Part shown: positions 1-10,400 of the stretch, one piece after another
How positions within the stretch are numbered: position 1 is the first letter of the stretch
Layout: every line of letters begins with the position of its first letter
Position numbers and translations under genes: made by a program
Assembly (NCBI RefSeq): GCF_000612445.1
Contig: NZ_BALC01000001.1
Span: forward strand, 186,001-250,000
Direction of reading: 5' to 3'
Source: Liquorilactobacillus sucicola DSM 21376 = JCM 15457
GTDB lineage: Bacteria > Bacillota > Bacilli > Lactobacillales > Lactobacillaceae
DNA: 64,000 bases
Notes under the pieces: model-generated
Told to the model about the DNA's origin: nothing
Databases searched by the model: none
Seen by the model: only the letters and a program-made list of their open reading frames with translations

Positions 1-506
1 AACTTATAGTCTCCAGTAGCTACAATGGTACCACTAGGTGTTTTAACAGCTACGCCGAGTGTATCTGGGATAGAATGAGTAGTTCTGAAAAATGAAACAC
101 TTGTTTTTCGAAATTTCAAAACTGAATCTTCATTTATCTCATGCAGCTCAGTTGTTCTTAACAGTCCGTGTTCTTCAAGCTTGCTCTTGATCAATGCCAG
201 GGCAAGTGGACCAGCGTAAATCGGAACATTTATTTTTTTCAGTAAGTAGGGAATACCACCAATATGGTCTTCGTGACCATGAGTAATGACTAAAGCTTTG
301 ATTTTTTGCTGGTTTGCAACCAAATACTGATAATCTGGGATGACATAATCGATACCTAAAAGATCATCTTCTGGAAATTTAATCCCTGCATCGACAATAA
401 TAAGCTCATCTTGAAATTGGACCCCATAAGTATTCTTTCCAATTTCTCCAAGACCGCCCACTGCAAAAACAGCAGTTTCATTGTTCTTGACACTGAGCTT
501 TCTCAT
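1..506 (-). CDS. rnjA: Ribonuclease J1, 3' part outside window
   Basis: N-terminal 168 codons of a metallo-beta-lactamase/beta-CASP ribonuclease J, a 5'-3' exonuclease and endonuclease of mRNA decay and rRNA maturation. The ATG is at 506-504 and the frame runs off the left edge. The zinc motif HGHEDH is intact, followed by IGGIP, and a second metal-ligand histidine lies in [10 protein letters not shown]. This separates it from the J2 paralogue at 21780-23492, where the motif has decayed to HGHADA. Its start overlaps the rpoY stop by 4 bases (ATGA), so the two are translationally coupled. Confidence 0.95.
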   Translation of the reverse strand, partial: MRKLSVKNNETAVFAVGGLGEIGKNTYGVQFQDELIIVDAGIKFPEDDLLGIDYVIPDYQYLVANQQKIKALVITHGHEDHIGGIPYLLKKINVPIYAGPLALALIKSKLEEHGLLRTTELHEINEDSVLKFRKTSVSFFRTTHSIPDTLGVAVKTPSGTIVATGDYK

Positions 507-721
507 TTATTAAACTCCGTTAATTTAAAGTTGGGACTTGATTGTTCATACTCAAGAGCTTTGGGGTCTAGTCCCTCAATATGTTCAATGTTGTAAGTCG
601 TCTTTTCTTCGACTTGTATGCGTGCTTCAACTTGTGATTTGGCTTCAACATATAATGACTGCGTGTTTTCACGCCGTGGGTTAATTTTTTGGGAAGGTTG
701 ATAAAATACTTTAAAAATCAT
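503..721 (-). CDS. rpoY: RNA polymerase epsilon subunit RpoY
   Basis: Small acidic 72-residue protein of the DUF1447/RpoY family, an accessory subunit bound to RNA polymerase in Firmicutes. It opens MIFKVFYQ and carries the [13 protein letters not shown] segment typical of the family, with a charged C-terminus. It is full length and sits directly upstream of rnjA with a 4-base overlap, the standard arrangement in lactobacilli and bacilli. Transcription therefore joins polymerase composition and RNA decay in one operon. I could not place a convincing promoter in the A/T-rich stretch upstream (722-870). Confidence 0.92.
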   Translation of the reverse strand: MIFKVFYQPSQKINPRRENTQSLYVEAKSQVEARIQVEEKTTYNIEHIEGLDPKALEYEQSSPNFKLTEFNK

Positions 722-919
722 TAATAAAAACTCCTTAATATATTAAAATAAAATTACGACTATGCCTGCCTACAGCAGGCGATAGTGTAAAGAAAAACAA
801 AAACAAAATTCCGAACGTAGATTGTTTTCACAATAATTGTTACTATTTTAGCACACATATTACTAGAAGTATATAAAGGTGTTTGTTTCACAACGGATTT
901 ACTTAGTAAATACGAAGCA

Positions 920-928
920 TGGTATAAT
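920..928 (+). promoter_or_regulatory. Extended -10 promoter
   Basis: TGGTATAAT, an extended -10 hexamer (TGnTATAAT), lies 25 bases before the ATG at 954. A weak -35 (TTTACT, 898-903) is 19 bases upstream. It would drive the small membrane-anchored protein gene. Confidence 0.55.
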
Positions 929-953
929 CATCATATGGAAAAGGAGTGATTTG

Positions 954-1433
954 ATGCATTTCTTTATTTGGTTGGTTTTTTTGATAATAATTTTGCTGGT
1001 GTTCATTTGGGGTAAAAGAATGTTACGGCAAAAGGCCTTGAAAATTTTGTTATCCGAAAATAAAAAAATAACTGACAAAGCTGTTTCAGCTTGCCTACCA
1101 CGCATGCACGCAGAGTGGCTGCAGAATTATAGCGATGATATTGAGGATTCTAAGTTATTAGCAAACATTTGGGGAAAAGGGGTCATGGTTTTCGAATATA
1201 TCCTCCCGGTTCAGCAAGTGACTCAAAAAGAGTTGAAACAGTTCCGAAAAAAACTGAATCACAGTCTTGGTGATTATGCCGAAAATAATGACGTGGCTCA
1301 TTTAGAAGGCAGTCCGGCTTTTTTGATATCTGACTTGTGGTTCTTAGCGCCCTCCCTCCATATTGAGGTGGCATATATCTCTAATCAACAGACTCTGGAT
1401 TACTTGAAAGATATTAAAAAACTCGAAAAATAA
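954..1433 (+). CDS. Membrane-anchored protein of unknown function
   Basis: 159 residues. I chose ATG 954 because AAAAGGAG precedes it by about 7 bases and the protein then opens with a hydrophobic helix (about residues 3-22, FFIWLVFLIIILLVFIWGK). The longer frame back to 879 runs through the promoter. The rest is soluble, with a charged segment rich in Lys and Gln around residues 90-110 and no catalytic motif I recognise. A single N-terminal anchor with a cytoplasmic C-terminal domain is the likely topology. It is monocistronic, divergent from rpoY-rnjA, and followed by a structured repeat. Confidence 0.6.
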   Translation: MHFFIWLVFLIIILLVFIWGKRMLRQKALKILLSENKKITDKAVSACLPRMHAEWLQNYSDDIEDSKLLANIWGKGVMVFEYILPVQQVTQKELKQFRKKLNHSLGDYAENNDVAHLEGSPAFLISDLWFLAPSLHIEVAYISNQQTLDYLKDIKKLEK

Positions 1434-1449
1434 TAAATACTATCAGAAA

Positions 1450-1610
1450 AGTAGGAGTGTGATGTAGGCGAAGTGCTAACTTAAAGTTGCAAATCCAGCA
1501 AATCTTTTGTCATAAGTAATTAGAAATCAGCTGGCGAGTCTTAACTTATGGGGATTCTTTATGTGGAATAAAAAGAGACCAGATCAAAATTTTGCTTTTG
1601 ACCCAGTCTT
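1450..1610 (+). repeat. Structured intergenic repeat, copy R1
   Basis: Shares blocks with the repeat after rpsO (20219-20395): GAGTGTGA at the start, CATAAGT and AACTTATGG arms in the middle, TGGAATAAAAA before the end. It finishes in an imperfect hairpin at 1574-1610 (GACCAGATCAAAA loop TTTTGACCCAGTC). It lies immediately after the 954-1433 gene in the same orientation. The rest of the gap to 1798 shows nothing I can identify. Confidence 0.6.
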
Positions 1611-1798
1611 ATCTTACTCCAATTCTGAAGTTGTGTTGTGCAATTAAGTGATTAAATGCTCTGTTTATTTTGTTTACCTATACAGGTGTAAGTCGGTGTT
1701 ATGTTCCAACTTTGCTGACTATTAAGTAATTTCTTGCCTTTTGGTATCAGCAGCTCAACAAGACCTGTGATCTAAAGGTATGGAGACTAAAAAGCTGG

Positions 1799-2353
1799 CT
1801 AGCCAAGAATCACTGTATTATCATCTACATTGAATGGATTCTGCTTGTTGATATGATCGAAAAAGAGAATACCGTTCAGATGGTCAATTTCATGTTGGCA
1901 CACAATTGCCGGATAATCCCTTAATTTAGTGACATGTTTGTTTCCGTCCAAGTCGTACCAGCGTAACGTGATACGGTCATGCCGTGGGACATAGCCCGGC
2001 ACTTCACGATCAACGGAAAGACACCCTTCACCCTCGGAAAGAGCTGCCATCTTAACTGATTCGCTCAAAATAGTCGGATTAACTAAGACATGCTTAAAAA
2101 GAGGTTCATTGTTTTCATCAGGAACTAAAACAGCAGTCATTCGAAGTGAAACATCGACCTGCGGAGCAGCAAGTCCTACACCTGCTCTGAGTTGGTATTT
2201 TTCAGCTAATTCCGGATTTTGACTATTTTCTAAAAATTCCATCATATCGTGAGCAAGTTTTCTTTGATCCTCGCTCAATGGAAAATTGACAGCTTTTGCA
2301 CGAGCGCGCAAGGTAGGATTGCCCTCACGAATTATATTATCCATAGTAATCAA
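1799..2353 (-). CDS. def: Peptide deformylase
   Basis: Removes the N-formyl group from nascent proteins; an iron/zinc hydrolase. All three motifs are present: GVGLAAPQ (motif 1), EGCLS with the Cys metal ligand (motif 2) and HEIDHLNG (motif 3). At 184 residues it is the longer type-2 form of Gram-positives, with the usual insertion between motifs. I placed the start at TTG 2353-2351: GGAGGA sits 7 bases before it, whereas the ATG at 2368 overlaps that ribosome site. The protein then begins [11 protein letters not shown], as in relatives. Monocistronic. Confidence 0.95.
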   Translation of the reverse strand: MITMDNIIREGNPTLRARAKAVNFPLSEDQRKLAHDMMEFLENSQNPELAEKYQLRAGVGLAAPQVDVSLRMTAVLVPDENNEPLFKHVLVNPTILSESVKMAALSEGEGCLSVDREVPGYVPRHDRITLRWYDLDGNKHVTKLRDYPAIVCQHEIDHLNGILFFDHINKQNPFNVDDNTVILG

Positions 2354-2389
2354 AACTAGTTCCTCCATTTTTATAATCTAATCTATCTA

Positions 2390-2418
2390 ATTATAGACTA
2401 TTAGCTGCTTTTTTTAAA
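2390..2418 (-). promoter_or_regulatory. def promoter
   Basis: On the minus strand, TTTAAA (2418-2413) and TATAAT (2395-2390) are separated by 17 bases, about 37 bases before the def start. Confidence 0.55.
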
Positions 2419-2536
2419 ATCATTTTATCGGTACTAGTGTAGATTTATGTATAATACTGTTAAGATGTGCGCTTACCTAGAATGATTGTTTTTGTAGAAA
2501 AGTTGTTTATGAAAGTATTTAAGGGAGATGAAAATT

Positions 2537-2821
2537 GTGGTTTTACCTAGAAATATCAGCTACCCACTGAGGGATGAATGGTCCACAGAGGACATCATTA
2601 AGGCAACAGAATTTTATTTTGCAGTTGAACAGCTCTATACTTCAAAAATTGAACGGTCAGTATTTTTGGACAAATATGCTGATTTTATTGAAACAGTCCC
2701 TATGAAGATGACACAAAAACAACTTGATCGCGAATTTTATCAATTGTCAGGCCTAAGCATTTATCATGCAGTACAATTCGCCCAGAAAAATAAGAAAAGG
2801 TATTTACATCTTGAAATTTAA
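2537..2821 (+). CDS. UPF0223 family protein
   Basis: 94-residue soluble protein of the UPF0223 family (YktA-like), of unknown function. Recognisable parts are SYPL then W(S/T)TEDII near the N-terminus, a central helix, and the C-terminal GLSIYHAVQFAQ. I favour GTG 2537 because AAGGGAG ends 9 bases before it; the in-frame ATG at 2528 directly abuts the ribosome site. A TATAAT at 2450-2455 is a possible promoter. It is followed closely by the inositol monophosphatase-family gene, the same pairing seen in many bacilli, so the two are probably cotranscribed. Confidence 0.85.
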   Translation: MVLPRNISYPLRDEWSTEDIIKATEFYFAVEQLYTSKIERSVFLDKYADFIETVPMKMTQKQLDREFYQLSGLSIYHAVQFAQKNKKRYLHLEI

Positions 2822-2836
2822 TTAAGGGAGATGCAG

Positions 2837-3622
2837 ATGTTGGAATCACTAGAGATAATAGATCAACAAGTGAAAAAATGGATGCAAGAAGCGCGAATTA
2901 AGATAGTTTCCAGCCTTGATAGCAGTTTGGATGTGACGACCAAGTCTGGGCCGAATGATTTGGTAACAAATATTGATCGTGAAGTCGAGGAGTTTTACAA
3001 GACAAAAATACTTGAGTTTTACCCGAAATCGGGAATAATTGGTGAAGAAAGCTCTCATGAATTAGATGAACCGCAAAGGAAAAAATTACTATGGGTTATT
3101 GATCCGATAGACGGGACAATGAATTTTGTTAAACAAAAAGATCATTTCGCCAGTATGATTGCGATTTATCAAAATGGTGTTGGTGTGCGTGGTTATATTT
3201 ATGATTTAATGCAAAACAAGTTGTACTGGGGTGGTCCAAACATTGGTGTTTTTTGCAACAATGAAAGGTTGGATCCCCCATGTAATCAGAGTTTGGACAA
3301 GGGACTTATCGGGATAGGTGCCCCTTTGCTGATAGGCAACTACCATAATTTACAGAAGGCTGCATTAGAGAGCAGCGGAACAAGGATATACGGGTGTTCC
3401 GGTATTCAGTTTATTCATGTTTTAAATGGTCAATGCGCTGCATATATTTCATATTTGCGGCCATGGGATTATGCCGCAGGGAAAGTGCTAGCGGAAACCT
3501 TGGGCTTAGTTGTGAAAACGATTGACGGGAACCCTATTGATATGTTATCATCTAGTGATGTATTAGTAGCAACGAAAAATGCTCAAAAAGACATAACTAG
3601 AATCGTGCAGTCGACTTACTAG
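2837..3622 (+). CDS. Inositol monophosphatase family phosphatase
   Basis: 261-residue Mg2+-dependent sugar or inositol phosphatase (SuhB/IMPase superfamily). Metal-binding motifs are all present: GEES after the first helix, DPIDGTMNF near the middle, and WDYAAG near the C-terminus. The start is ATG 2837, 6 bases after GGGAG; an ATG at 2831 abuts the ribosome site. The true substrate cannot be told from sequence: myo-inositol-1-phosphate, a nucleotide such as pAp, or another sugar phosphate are all possible. Second gene of a two-gene unit ended by the hairpin at 3631. Confidence 0.92.
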   Translation: MLESLEIIDQQVKKWMQEARIKIVSSLDSSLDVTTKSGPNDLVTNIDREVEEFYKTKILEFYPKSGIIGEESSHELDEPQRKKLLWVIDPIDGTMNFVKQKDHFASMIAIYQNGVGVRGYIYDLMQNKLYWGGPNIGVFCNNERLDPPCNQSLDKGLIGIGAPLLIGNYHNLQKAALESSGTRIYGCSGIQFIHVLNGQCAAYISYLRPWDYAAGKVLAETLGLVVKTIDGNPIDMLSSSDVLVATKNAQKDITRIVQSTY

Positions 3623-3630
3623 GTCTTGAG

Positions 3631-3657
3631 CTGTGACGGATGAGTCACAGTTTTTTT
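3631..3657 (+). terminator. Rho-independent terminator
   Basis: CTGTGAC / GTCACAG stem with a 6-base loop, followed by seven T residues. It ends the UPF0223-IMPase unit. Confidence 0.85.
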
Positions 3658-3777
3658 ATGCCAAGTAATGAAAATCATGCCTCAGGGTTTTCAATATCTG
3701 AATGTAGCGTCTTTATTGTATCTTGAGTGGCATTTTTCTTGTAGAGAGATTCATATTGTGAAAGGAAGAAAATAAAT

Positions 3778-5628
3778 TTGAAAACACGTGATGATATCCG
3801 TAATGTTGCTATTATTGCCCATGTCGACCATGGCAAGACAACATTAGTTAATGAGCTACTCAAGCAATCGGATACTTTAGATGAACATACAGAGATTGAC
3901 GACCGTGCACTTGATTCAAATGCAATTGAAAAGGAACGTGGTATCACGATTCTTTCAAAGAACACTGCCGTTGAATACAAGGGTAAACAAATCAACATTT
4001 TAGATACACCAGGACATGCTGATTTTGGTGGCGAAGTTGAGCGAATCATGAAAATGGTTGACGGGGTTTTGTTGATTGTTGACGCCTTTGAAGGAACAAT
4101 GCCACAAACGCGCTTTGTTTTGAAGAAAGCCTTAGAACAGCATTTGACTCCAATTGTTATTATTAACAAAATTGACCGTCCAGGTGCTCGACCGGAAGAA
4201 GTGGTTGATGAAGTACTTGACCTCTTTATTGAATTAGGTGCAGAGGAATCGCAACTTGAATTTCCTGTTATCTATGCCTCAGCTGTAAATGGTACATCAT
4301 CTTTGGATTCAGATATTAGTACGCAGGAACATACGATGGATCCGATATTCAATGCTATCTTAAAGACGATACCTGCACCAGTTGATAACTCAGATGAACC
4401 GCTTCAATTCCAGGTTTCAATGCTCGATTATAACGAATTTGTTGGTCGTATCGGTATTGGTCGTGTTTTCCGTGGAAAGATCAAAGTTGGAGACCAGGTT
4501 GCTGTTATGAAACTTGATGGCACTCAGAAAAACTTCCGTGTTACCAAGTTATTCGGATTCTTTGGGCTTAAAAGATTGGAAATCAACGAAGCCAAGGCTG
4601 GTGACCTGATCGCTATTTCAGGAATGGAAGACATTTTTGTTGGTGAAACAGTTTGTCCCGCTGATCATCCTGAGGCTTTGCCTGTTTTACGGATTGATCC
4701 GCCAACATTGCAAATGACTTTTAGGACGAATGACTCTCCTTTTGTGGGCCAAGAAGGGGATAATGTTACTGCACGTAAACTAGAAGACCGTCTGAAAGTA
4801 CAATTGCATACGGATGTTTCTTTGCGAGTTGAAGATACTGATTCTCCAGATGCTTGGGTTGTATCTGGTCGTGGAGAACTGCATTTGTCGATTTTGATCG
4901 AAACCTTACGCCGCGAAGGCTTTGAACTTGCTGTTTCACGCCCACAGGTTATTTATCGTGAAATTGATGGAAAAATGTGTGAACCCTTTGAAAACGTGAT
5001 TATTGATACACCTGATGAATATTCTGGAAGTGTAATCGACTCACTTGCACAACGCAAGGGTGAGATGGTTAACATGGAAACGAATTCAAACGGACAGACT
5101 CGTTTGACTTTCTCAGCTCCAACAAGGGGATTGATTGGGTATGACTCACAATTTCTTTCAATGACTCGAGGTTACGGAATCTTTAACCATACATTTTCGG
5201 AATATAAACCAGTTATTCATAACTGGGAACCTGGACGTCGTAATGGAGCATTAGTTTCGATTAACCGTGGGAAAGCAACCACCTATGCAATAATGGGTGT
5301 TGAGGATCGTGGAACTATTTTTGTTGATCCAGGTACCGAAGTTTATGAAGGCATGGTTGTTGGGGAAAGCTCCCGTGAACGTGATATTTCGGTTAATGTT
5401 ACTAAAGGAAAGAATATGACTAATGTTCGTTCATCAAACAAGGATCAAACGGCTACGATTAAGAAGCCTACGCATTATACTTTGGAAGAATCATTAGAAT
5501 TTTTGAATGAAGATGAACTTCTGGAGATTACTCCAAAGAATATTCGTTTGCGTAAACGGATTTTGGAAACAAATGCCCGCGAAAAGGCTGCTAAGCAGAA
5601 AAAAACTGCCGCAAAGAAAAATAAATAA
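3778..5628 (+). CDS. typA: Ribosome-associated GTPase TypA/BipA
   Basis: 616-residue translational GTPase of the EF-G-like family, needed for ribosome assembly and growth under stress. The G domain has AHVDHGKTT (P-loop), DTPGHADFGGEVER (G3) and NKIDRPGA (G4), followed by the domain-2 barrel, the EF-G-like C-terminal domains and a Lys-rich tail. The start is TTG 3778, preceded by AAAGGAAG, and the protein opens with KTRDDIRNVAIIAHVDHG as in relatives. Monocistronic, with its own terminator at 5647-5699. Confidence 0.96.
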   Translation: MKTRDDIRNVAIIAHVDHGKTTLVNELLKQSDTLDEHTEIDDRALDSNAIEKERGITILSKNTAVEYKGKQINILDTPGHADFGGEVERIMKMVDGVLLIVDAFEGTMPQTRFVLKKALEQHLTPIVIINKIDRPGARPEEVVDEVLDLFIELGAEESQLEFPVIYASAVNGTSSLDSDISTQEHTMDPIFNAILKTIPAPVDNSDEPLQFQVSMLDYNEFVGRIGIGRVFRGKIKVGDQVAVMKLDGTQKNFRVTKLFGFFGLKRLEINEAKAGDLIAISGMEDIFVGETVCPADHPEALPVLRIDPPTLQMTFRTNDSPFVGQEGDNVTARKLEDRLKVQLHTDVSLRVEDTDSPDAWVVSGRGELHLSILIETLRREGFELAVSRPQVIYREIDGKMCEPFENVIIDTPDEYSGSVIDSLAQRKGEMVNMETNSNGQTRLTFSAPTRGLIGYDSQFLSMTRGYGIFNHTFSEYKPVIHNWEPGRRNGALVSINRGKATTYAIMGVEDRGTIFVDPGTEVYEGMVVGESSRERDISVNVTKGKNMTNVRSSNKDQTATIKKPTHYTLEESLEFLNEDELLEITPKNIRLRKRILETNAREKAAKQKKTAAKKNK

Positions 5629-5646
5629 ACGTCAGAATCACTTATA

Positions 5647-5699
5647 AGAGACCAAGGATTTGAGTTTGTATTGAGAACTCAATCCTTGGTTCTTTTTTT
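5647..5699 (+). terminator. Rho-independent terminator of typA
   Basis: ACCAAGGATTTGAG pairs with CTCAATCCTTGGT, followed by TTCTTTTTTT. Confidence 0.85.
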
Positions 5700-5903
5700 A
5701 TAATAATATTAAAAAACTTATTTTTATTAAAAAAAATACACCTATGTTCGTGAAATGATAAAAAAATAGCTGTGAAGAAACTTTTTTGTTGAAAAATACG
5801 AATTTTAGCGACATAATAATGGCATGAGAGAACTAAATTAAAAATATCTTTTAAAATGATGTATGCTGTTGTTTCCAGAGACACTGGAACTAAAATACTT
5901 GTA

Positions 5904-5912
5904 TGATATAAT
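5904..5912 (+). promoter_or_regulatory. Extended -10 promoter of ylaN-ftsW
   Basis: TGATATAAT matches the extended -10 consensus TGnTATAAT, 28 bases before the ylaN ATG. No clear -35 box is seen. Confidence 0.5.
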
Positions 5913-5940
5913 TGCTCTAGTTAAGAAAGGAGCAGAAATT

Positions 5941-6216
5941 ATGCGTGAATCTGTTTCCAGGAAAGAAGTATTGAATGCTTTAGCTGCTGATGCTAAAAAA
6001 ATTCAAGCTTTGCTGGATAAACAACAAAATTTGTTATGCTTGTCACAATGCCCTGCGTTCGAAGAGGTAGCAGATACCCAACTTTATGGCTTCTCAAAGG
6101 AAATTCAGTTAGCTCGAACTTGTGGACTGATAACGAATGAGGAGGGACAGGAGCTTGTCAAAGGTTTAGAGCATATTTTGTCGGATATCTATGCTGCAGC
6201 AGGAGAGGGCAAGTAG
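5941..6216 (+). CDS. ylaN: YlaN family protein (UPF0358)
   Basis: 91-residue protein of the DUF1507/UPF0358 family. The family signature is present: DAKKIQALLDKQ, then CLSQCPAFEEVADTQLYG, then a C-terminal helix. In Bacillus YlaN is conditionally essential and tied to iron homeostasis through Fur; whether that holds here is unknown. The start is ATG 5941 after AAAGGAGC; upstream codons in frame run through the promoter. It precedes ftsW by 12 bases, as in Bacillus. Confidence 0.92.
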   Translation: MRESVSRKEVLNALAADAKKIQALLDKQQNLLCLSQCPAFEEVADTQLYGFSKEIQLARTCGLITNEEGQELVKGLEHILSDIYAAAGEGK

Positions 6217-6228
6217 TGGAAAATCATT

Positions 6229-7413
6229 ATGAAAAAAATACGGAATAAATTACGTTATTTTGACTTTTATCTATTTATTCCATACGTTATTTTGTGTGGA
6301 ATAGGAGTCGTAATGGTTTACTCAGCGAGTTCAATTAGCTTGTCCTACAATGGTAGTGCGACTAACACATATATGGTCAAACAGCTGCTGTATGTTCTTT
6401 TGGGTATAATTTGTTTCACGCTAGCATATATGTACCGCTTTCAACAATTTATGAGCCGCAAATTCGTAATATATGGTTTTATTGTAATATCTTTATTACT
6501 ACTGTACGCAAAATTTATGACTGATCCGATCAATGGTGCTAACGGTTGGATTGATCTGAAGGTTTTTAGTTTACAGCCAGCGGAATTGTGTAAATTATAT
6601 TTAGTGTTCTTTGTAGCCCAATTACTGACAAGAAGAGAAAACTTGAAAACTACAGGTTTGAGCGGGAGAAAGAACTGGAAGCCATGGGCTTTGGTTGGTA
6701 CGCTGCTTGTATTAGTTCTCATTGAACCTGATTTGGGTGGCTTTTCAATTAATGCAATGATTGTGATCGTCATGCTTTGCGCGAGCGGGATAGATTATCG
6801 GAAGGCCTTACTTTCTTTGACAGGTCTACTGTTGACAATAGGTATTGCAGTCCAATTGCTGCGTTTCTGGAATCCATTGAAGAATACGAGCTATGCATAT
6901 ATGTACAATCGAATAGTTGCTTTTTATAATCCATTTAAGGTTGCAAGTACTAGCGGACAGCAGCTAATAAATTCATATTACGCTATCAGTAATGGGGGGT
7001 TATTGGGACTCGGTCTGGGTAACAGCATTCAAAAAAGGGGCTACCTGCCTGAGGCACACACTGATTTTATTTTGGCAGTTATCAGTGAGGAACTCGGCAT
7101 TATTGGGGTTGCCTTTGTTCTCATACTACTTGCATGGATAGTTTTACGAATTTATTTGATAGGTGTCCGGTCTCATAGCACATATGATTCATTAGTCTGC
7201 TATGGTATAGGAACCTTTGTTGGTGTTGAAACTCTGTTCAATGTTGGGGCTGTTAACGGTCTACTGCCTATTACTGGGGTGACACTGCCCTTTGTTTCAT
7301 ATGGTGGTTCAAGTATGATTGTACTATCGTTAGCCCTAGGAGTAGTGATGAACATTTCGATAAATCAGCGGCGAGCTTTAGAAAAACAAGGATTAACAGT
7401 TAAGCAGGCATAA
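6229..7413 (+). CDS. ftsW: SEDS peptidoglycan polymerase FtsW
   Basis: 394-residue polytopic protein with about ten membrane segments, of the SEDS family of lipid II glycosyltransferases. Family features include GANGWIDLKVFSLQPAEL in the large loop, the conserved AHTDFI motif and the C-terminal PFVSYGGSS. FtsW (septal) is preferred over RodA (elongation) because of the conserved ylaN-ftsW-pyc order. It would act with a class B penicillin-binding protein at the membrane. The start is ATG 6229, with a poor ribosome site, suggesting coupling to ylaN. Confidence 0.92.
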   Translation: MKKIRNKLRYFDFYLFIPYVILCGIGVVMVYSASSISLSYNGSATNTYMVKQLLYVLLGIICFTLAYMYRFQQFMSRKFVIYGFIVISLLLLYAKFMTDPINGANGWIDLKVFSLQPAELCKLYLVFFVAQLLTRRENLKTTGLSGRKNWKPWALVGTLLVLVLIEPDLGGFSINAMIVIVMLCASGIDYRKALLSLTGLLLTIGIAVQLLRFWNPLKNTSYAYMYNRIVAFYNPFKVASTSGQQLINSYYAISNGGLLGLGLGNSIQKRGYLPEAHTDFILAVISEELGIIGVAFVLILLAWIVLRIYLIGVRSHSTYDSLVCYGIGTFVGVETLFNVGAVNGLLPITGVTLPFVSYGGSSMIVLSLALGVVMNISINQRRALEKQGLTVKQA

Positions 7414-7481
7414 TATCATAATTGATTATTTAGTTTTTTTATTAGATCATCATTCAGATTTTCACAGAAAGTGGGAGTTAA

Positions 7482-10400
7482 ATGGAAAAGATATTGATTG
7501 CTAATCGTGGAGAAATTGCGATTCGAATTATTCGTGCGTGTCAAGAATTAAAGTTGAAAACAGTCGCTATTTTTGCTAAAGAAGATGAGTTTTCTGTTCA
7601 TCGTTTTAAAGCGGATGAAGCGTATCAAGTTGGAGCTGGTAAAAAACCGATTGAAGCTTACCTTGATATGGACGATATTATAAGAATTGCTAAAATGACT
7701 GGTGCAGACGCGATCCACCCTGGGTATGGTTTTCTAGCAGAAAACGAAGTCTTTGCACAGAAATGCGCTGAAGCAGGGATTAATTTTATTGGACCGACAG
7801 TTGAGCAACTTGATATCTTTGGAGATAAGATAAAAGCTAAATTAGCAGCACAGAAAGCAGGCTTACATACAATTCCTGGTAGCAATGGCCCTGCTAAATC
7901 ATTAGAAGACGTTAAATCTTTTGCTGCAAAACATGGGTATCCTATCATGGTCAAAGCAGCACTCGGCGGTGGCGGCCGTGGAATGCGTATCATTGAAAAT
8001 GATAGTGAAATTGAAGAAAGCTATAACAGAGCACGAAGCGAGGCAAAACAATCGTTTGGTGATGATGAGCTTTACGTAGAAAAATATTTGAAAGCTCCTA
8101 AGCATATTGAGGTCCAGATTTTAGCTGATAAGCATGGCAATGTGCTGCATTTATTTGAGCGTGATTGTTCAGTGCAGCGAAGACATCAAAAGGTTATCGA
8201 AGTAGCTCCAAGTATTTCGCTAGCTCCAAAAAGAAGGCATGAGATATGTCAGGCTGCTGTTCAGCTCATGAAAAGTGTTTCTTACCAAAATGCAGGGACC
8301 GTAGAATTTTTAGTAACAGATGATGATTTTTACTTTATTGAGGTCAACCCACGTGTCCAAGTGGAACATACGATTTCAGAAATGATTACGGATGTTGATA
8401 TCGTGCAGTCACAGATTCTCGTTGCTGCGGGAAAAGATCTTTTTAAAGATTTAAATCTGCCACATCAAGCGGAGCTGAAGCGTCATGGTGTTGCTATCCA
8501 ATGTCGTGTGACAACTGAGGATCCAGAAAATAACTTCATGCCCGATACGGGTAAGATAGAAACATATCGTTCTCCTGGTGGATTTGGGGTCCGCCTTGAC
8601 GGTGGAAATGCTTATGCGGGAGCGGTTATTACGCCGTATTTTGATTCACTATTGGTGAAAGCCTGCGTTCAAGCACGTAATTTTGTTGGAGCTGTTCTAA
8701 AAATGGATCGGGTTTTGGATGAATTCAGGATTCGAGGGGTTAAAACCAATATTGCATTTATGCGCAATGTTATTAACAATCCTGTCTTTTTAGCGGGTAA
8801 GGCAAGTACGACTTTCATTGACAGCACACCTGAATTGTTTGATATCAAGCGTCAGAAAAACACGATCAATCAATTATTGAAGTATATTGGAAACGTTACA
8901 GTTAATGGGTTTCCAGGTACTGAGCGTCATAAAAAGGTTTTTGCGCCTAAGATTAGTGTCGGCAGTGATTTTGTTGAGGAAGCAAATGTTGAAAATGCTA
9001 AAAAAGTACTGGATCGTGATGGCGCAGAGGCAATGATTTCATGGGTGAAAGCTCAAAATAAAGTTCTTTTAACAGATACTACAATGCGTGATGCTCACCA
9101 AAGTTTGTTTGCAACAAGAATGAGAACCAAGGACATGATTCCAGTTGCCAACATCTACGATAAGGCAATGCCACACATCTTTTCTACTGAGGTTTGGGGT
9201 GGCGCTACCTTTGATGTGGCTTATCGTTTCTTGGATGAAGATCCATGGGAAAGATTAAAACTGATTCGTCAAAAAATGCCGCATACGCTTTTGCAGATGC
9301 TGTTTAGAGGCTCAAATGCAGTTGGGTATAAAAATTATCCTGATAATGTCTTGCAACGTTTTATCGAGCAAAGTGCTACTGATGGTGTGGATGTTTTCCG
9401 TATTTTTGACAGTCTGAACTGGGTAACACAGATGGAAAAGAGTATTCAATTTGTGCGCGATACTGGGAAAATAGCAGAAGGAACAATGTGCTATACGGGC
9501 GATGTCCTAAATCCAAGCGAGCACAAATATGACTTGGAATATTACAAACGATTGGCTAAAGACCTTGTTGCTGCTGGATCGCAGATTATTGGAATCAAAG
9601 ACATGGCAGGTTTATTGAAGCCAAAAGCTGCTTATGAACTAATTAGCAGTTTAAAGGATGAGGTAGATGTTCCAATCCATTTGCATACGCATGATACAAC
9701 AGGCAATGGTGTCGCAACATACGTCGAAGCTGTTCGTGGCGGTGTTGATGTCGTTGATGTTGCAACCAGCGCACTTTCAGGAACAACAAGTCAGCCAAGT
9801 ATGAGCAGCTTGTATTATGCGTTGACTGATAATTCAAGACAGCCTGCTTTGAACATCGATAACGTTGAAAGGATAAATCGCTATTGGCAAGGTGTCAAAC
9901 CACTTTATCAGGACTTTATGAATGGAATAACTGCTCCGCAAACGGATATTTATCAGACCGAGATGCCTGGTGGACAGTATTCGAATTTGCAACAGCAGGC
10001 AAAAGCATTGGGCATCAACGATTTTGAAGTTGTAAAGAAGACATATCGCGAAGTAAATCAGCTTTTGGGTGATATCGTTAAAGTTACCCCTAGCTCCAAA
10101 GTTGTGGGTGATTTTGCTATCTTCATGATTAAGAACCAACTGACGCCGACGGATATATTTGAACGCGGAGAACAGATTGATTTTCCTCAATCAGTAGTTG
10201 ACTTCTTCGCTGGCGATCTTGGACAACCGGTTGGTGGTTTTCCAAAGAAATTACAAGAAATTGTGTTAAAGGGTAAAGAGGCAATTAAGGTTCGACCTGG
10301 TAGTTTGGCTCAACCGGTAGATTTTGATAAGGTAGCTGACGATCTGGAGACAAAAATAAAGCGTAAGCCGACAATTGAAGAGGTCTTAAGTTACGTCTTG

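Noticed and set aside
3675-4169. Long antisense open frames opposite typA, tuf, tig and pyc
   Set aside because: They are mirror images of biased codon use in the sense genes and lack ribosome sites.
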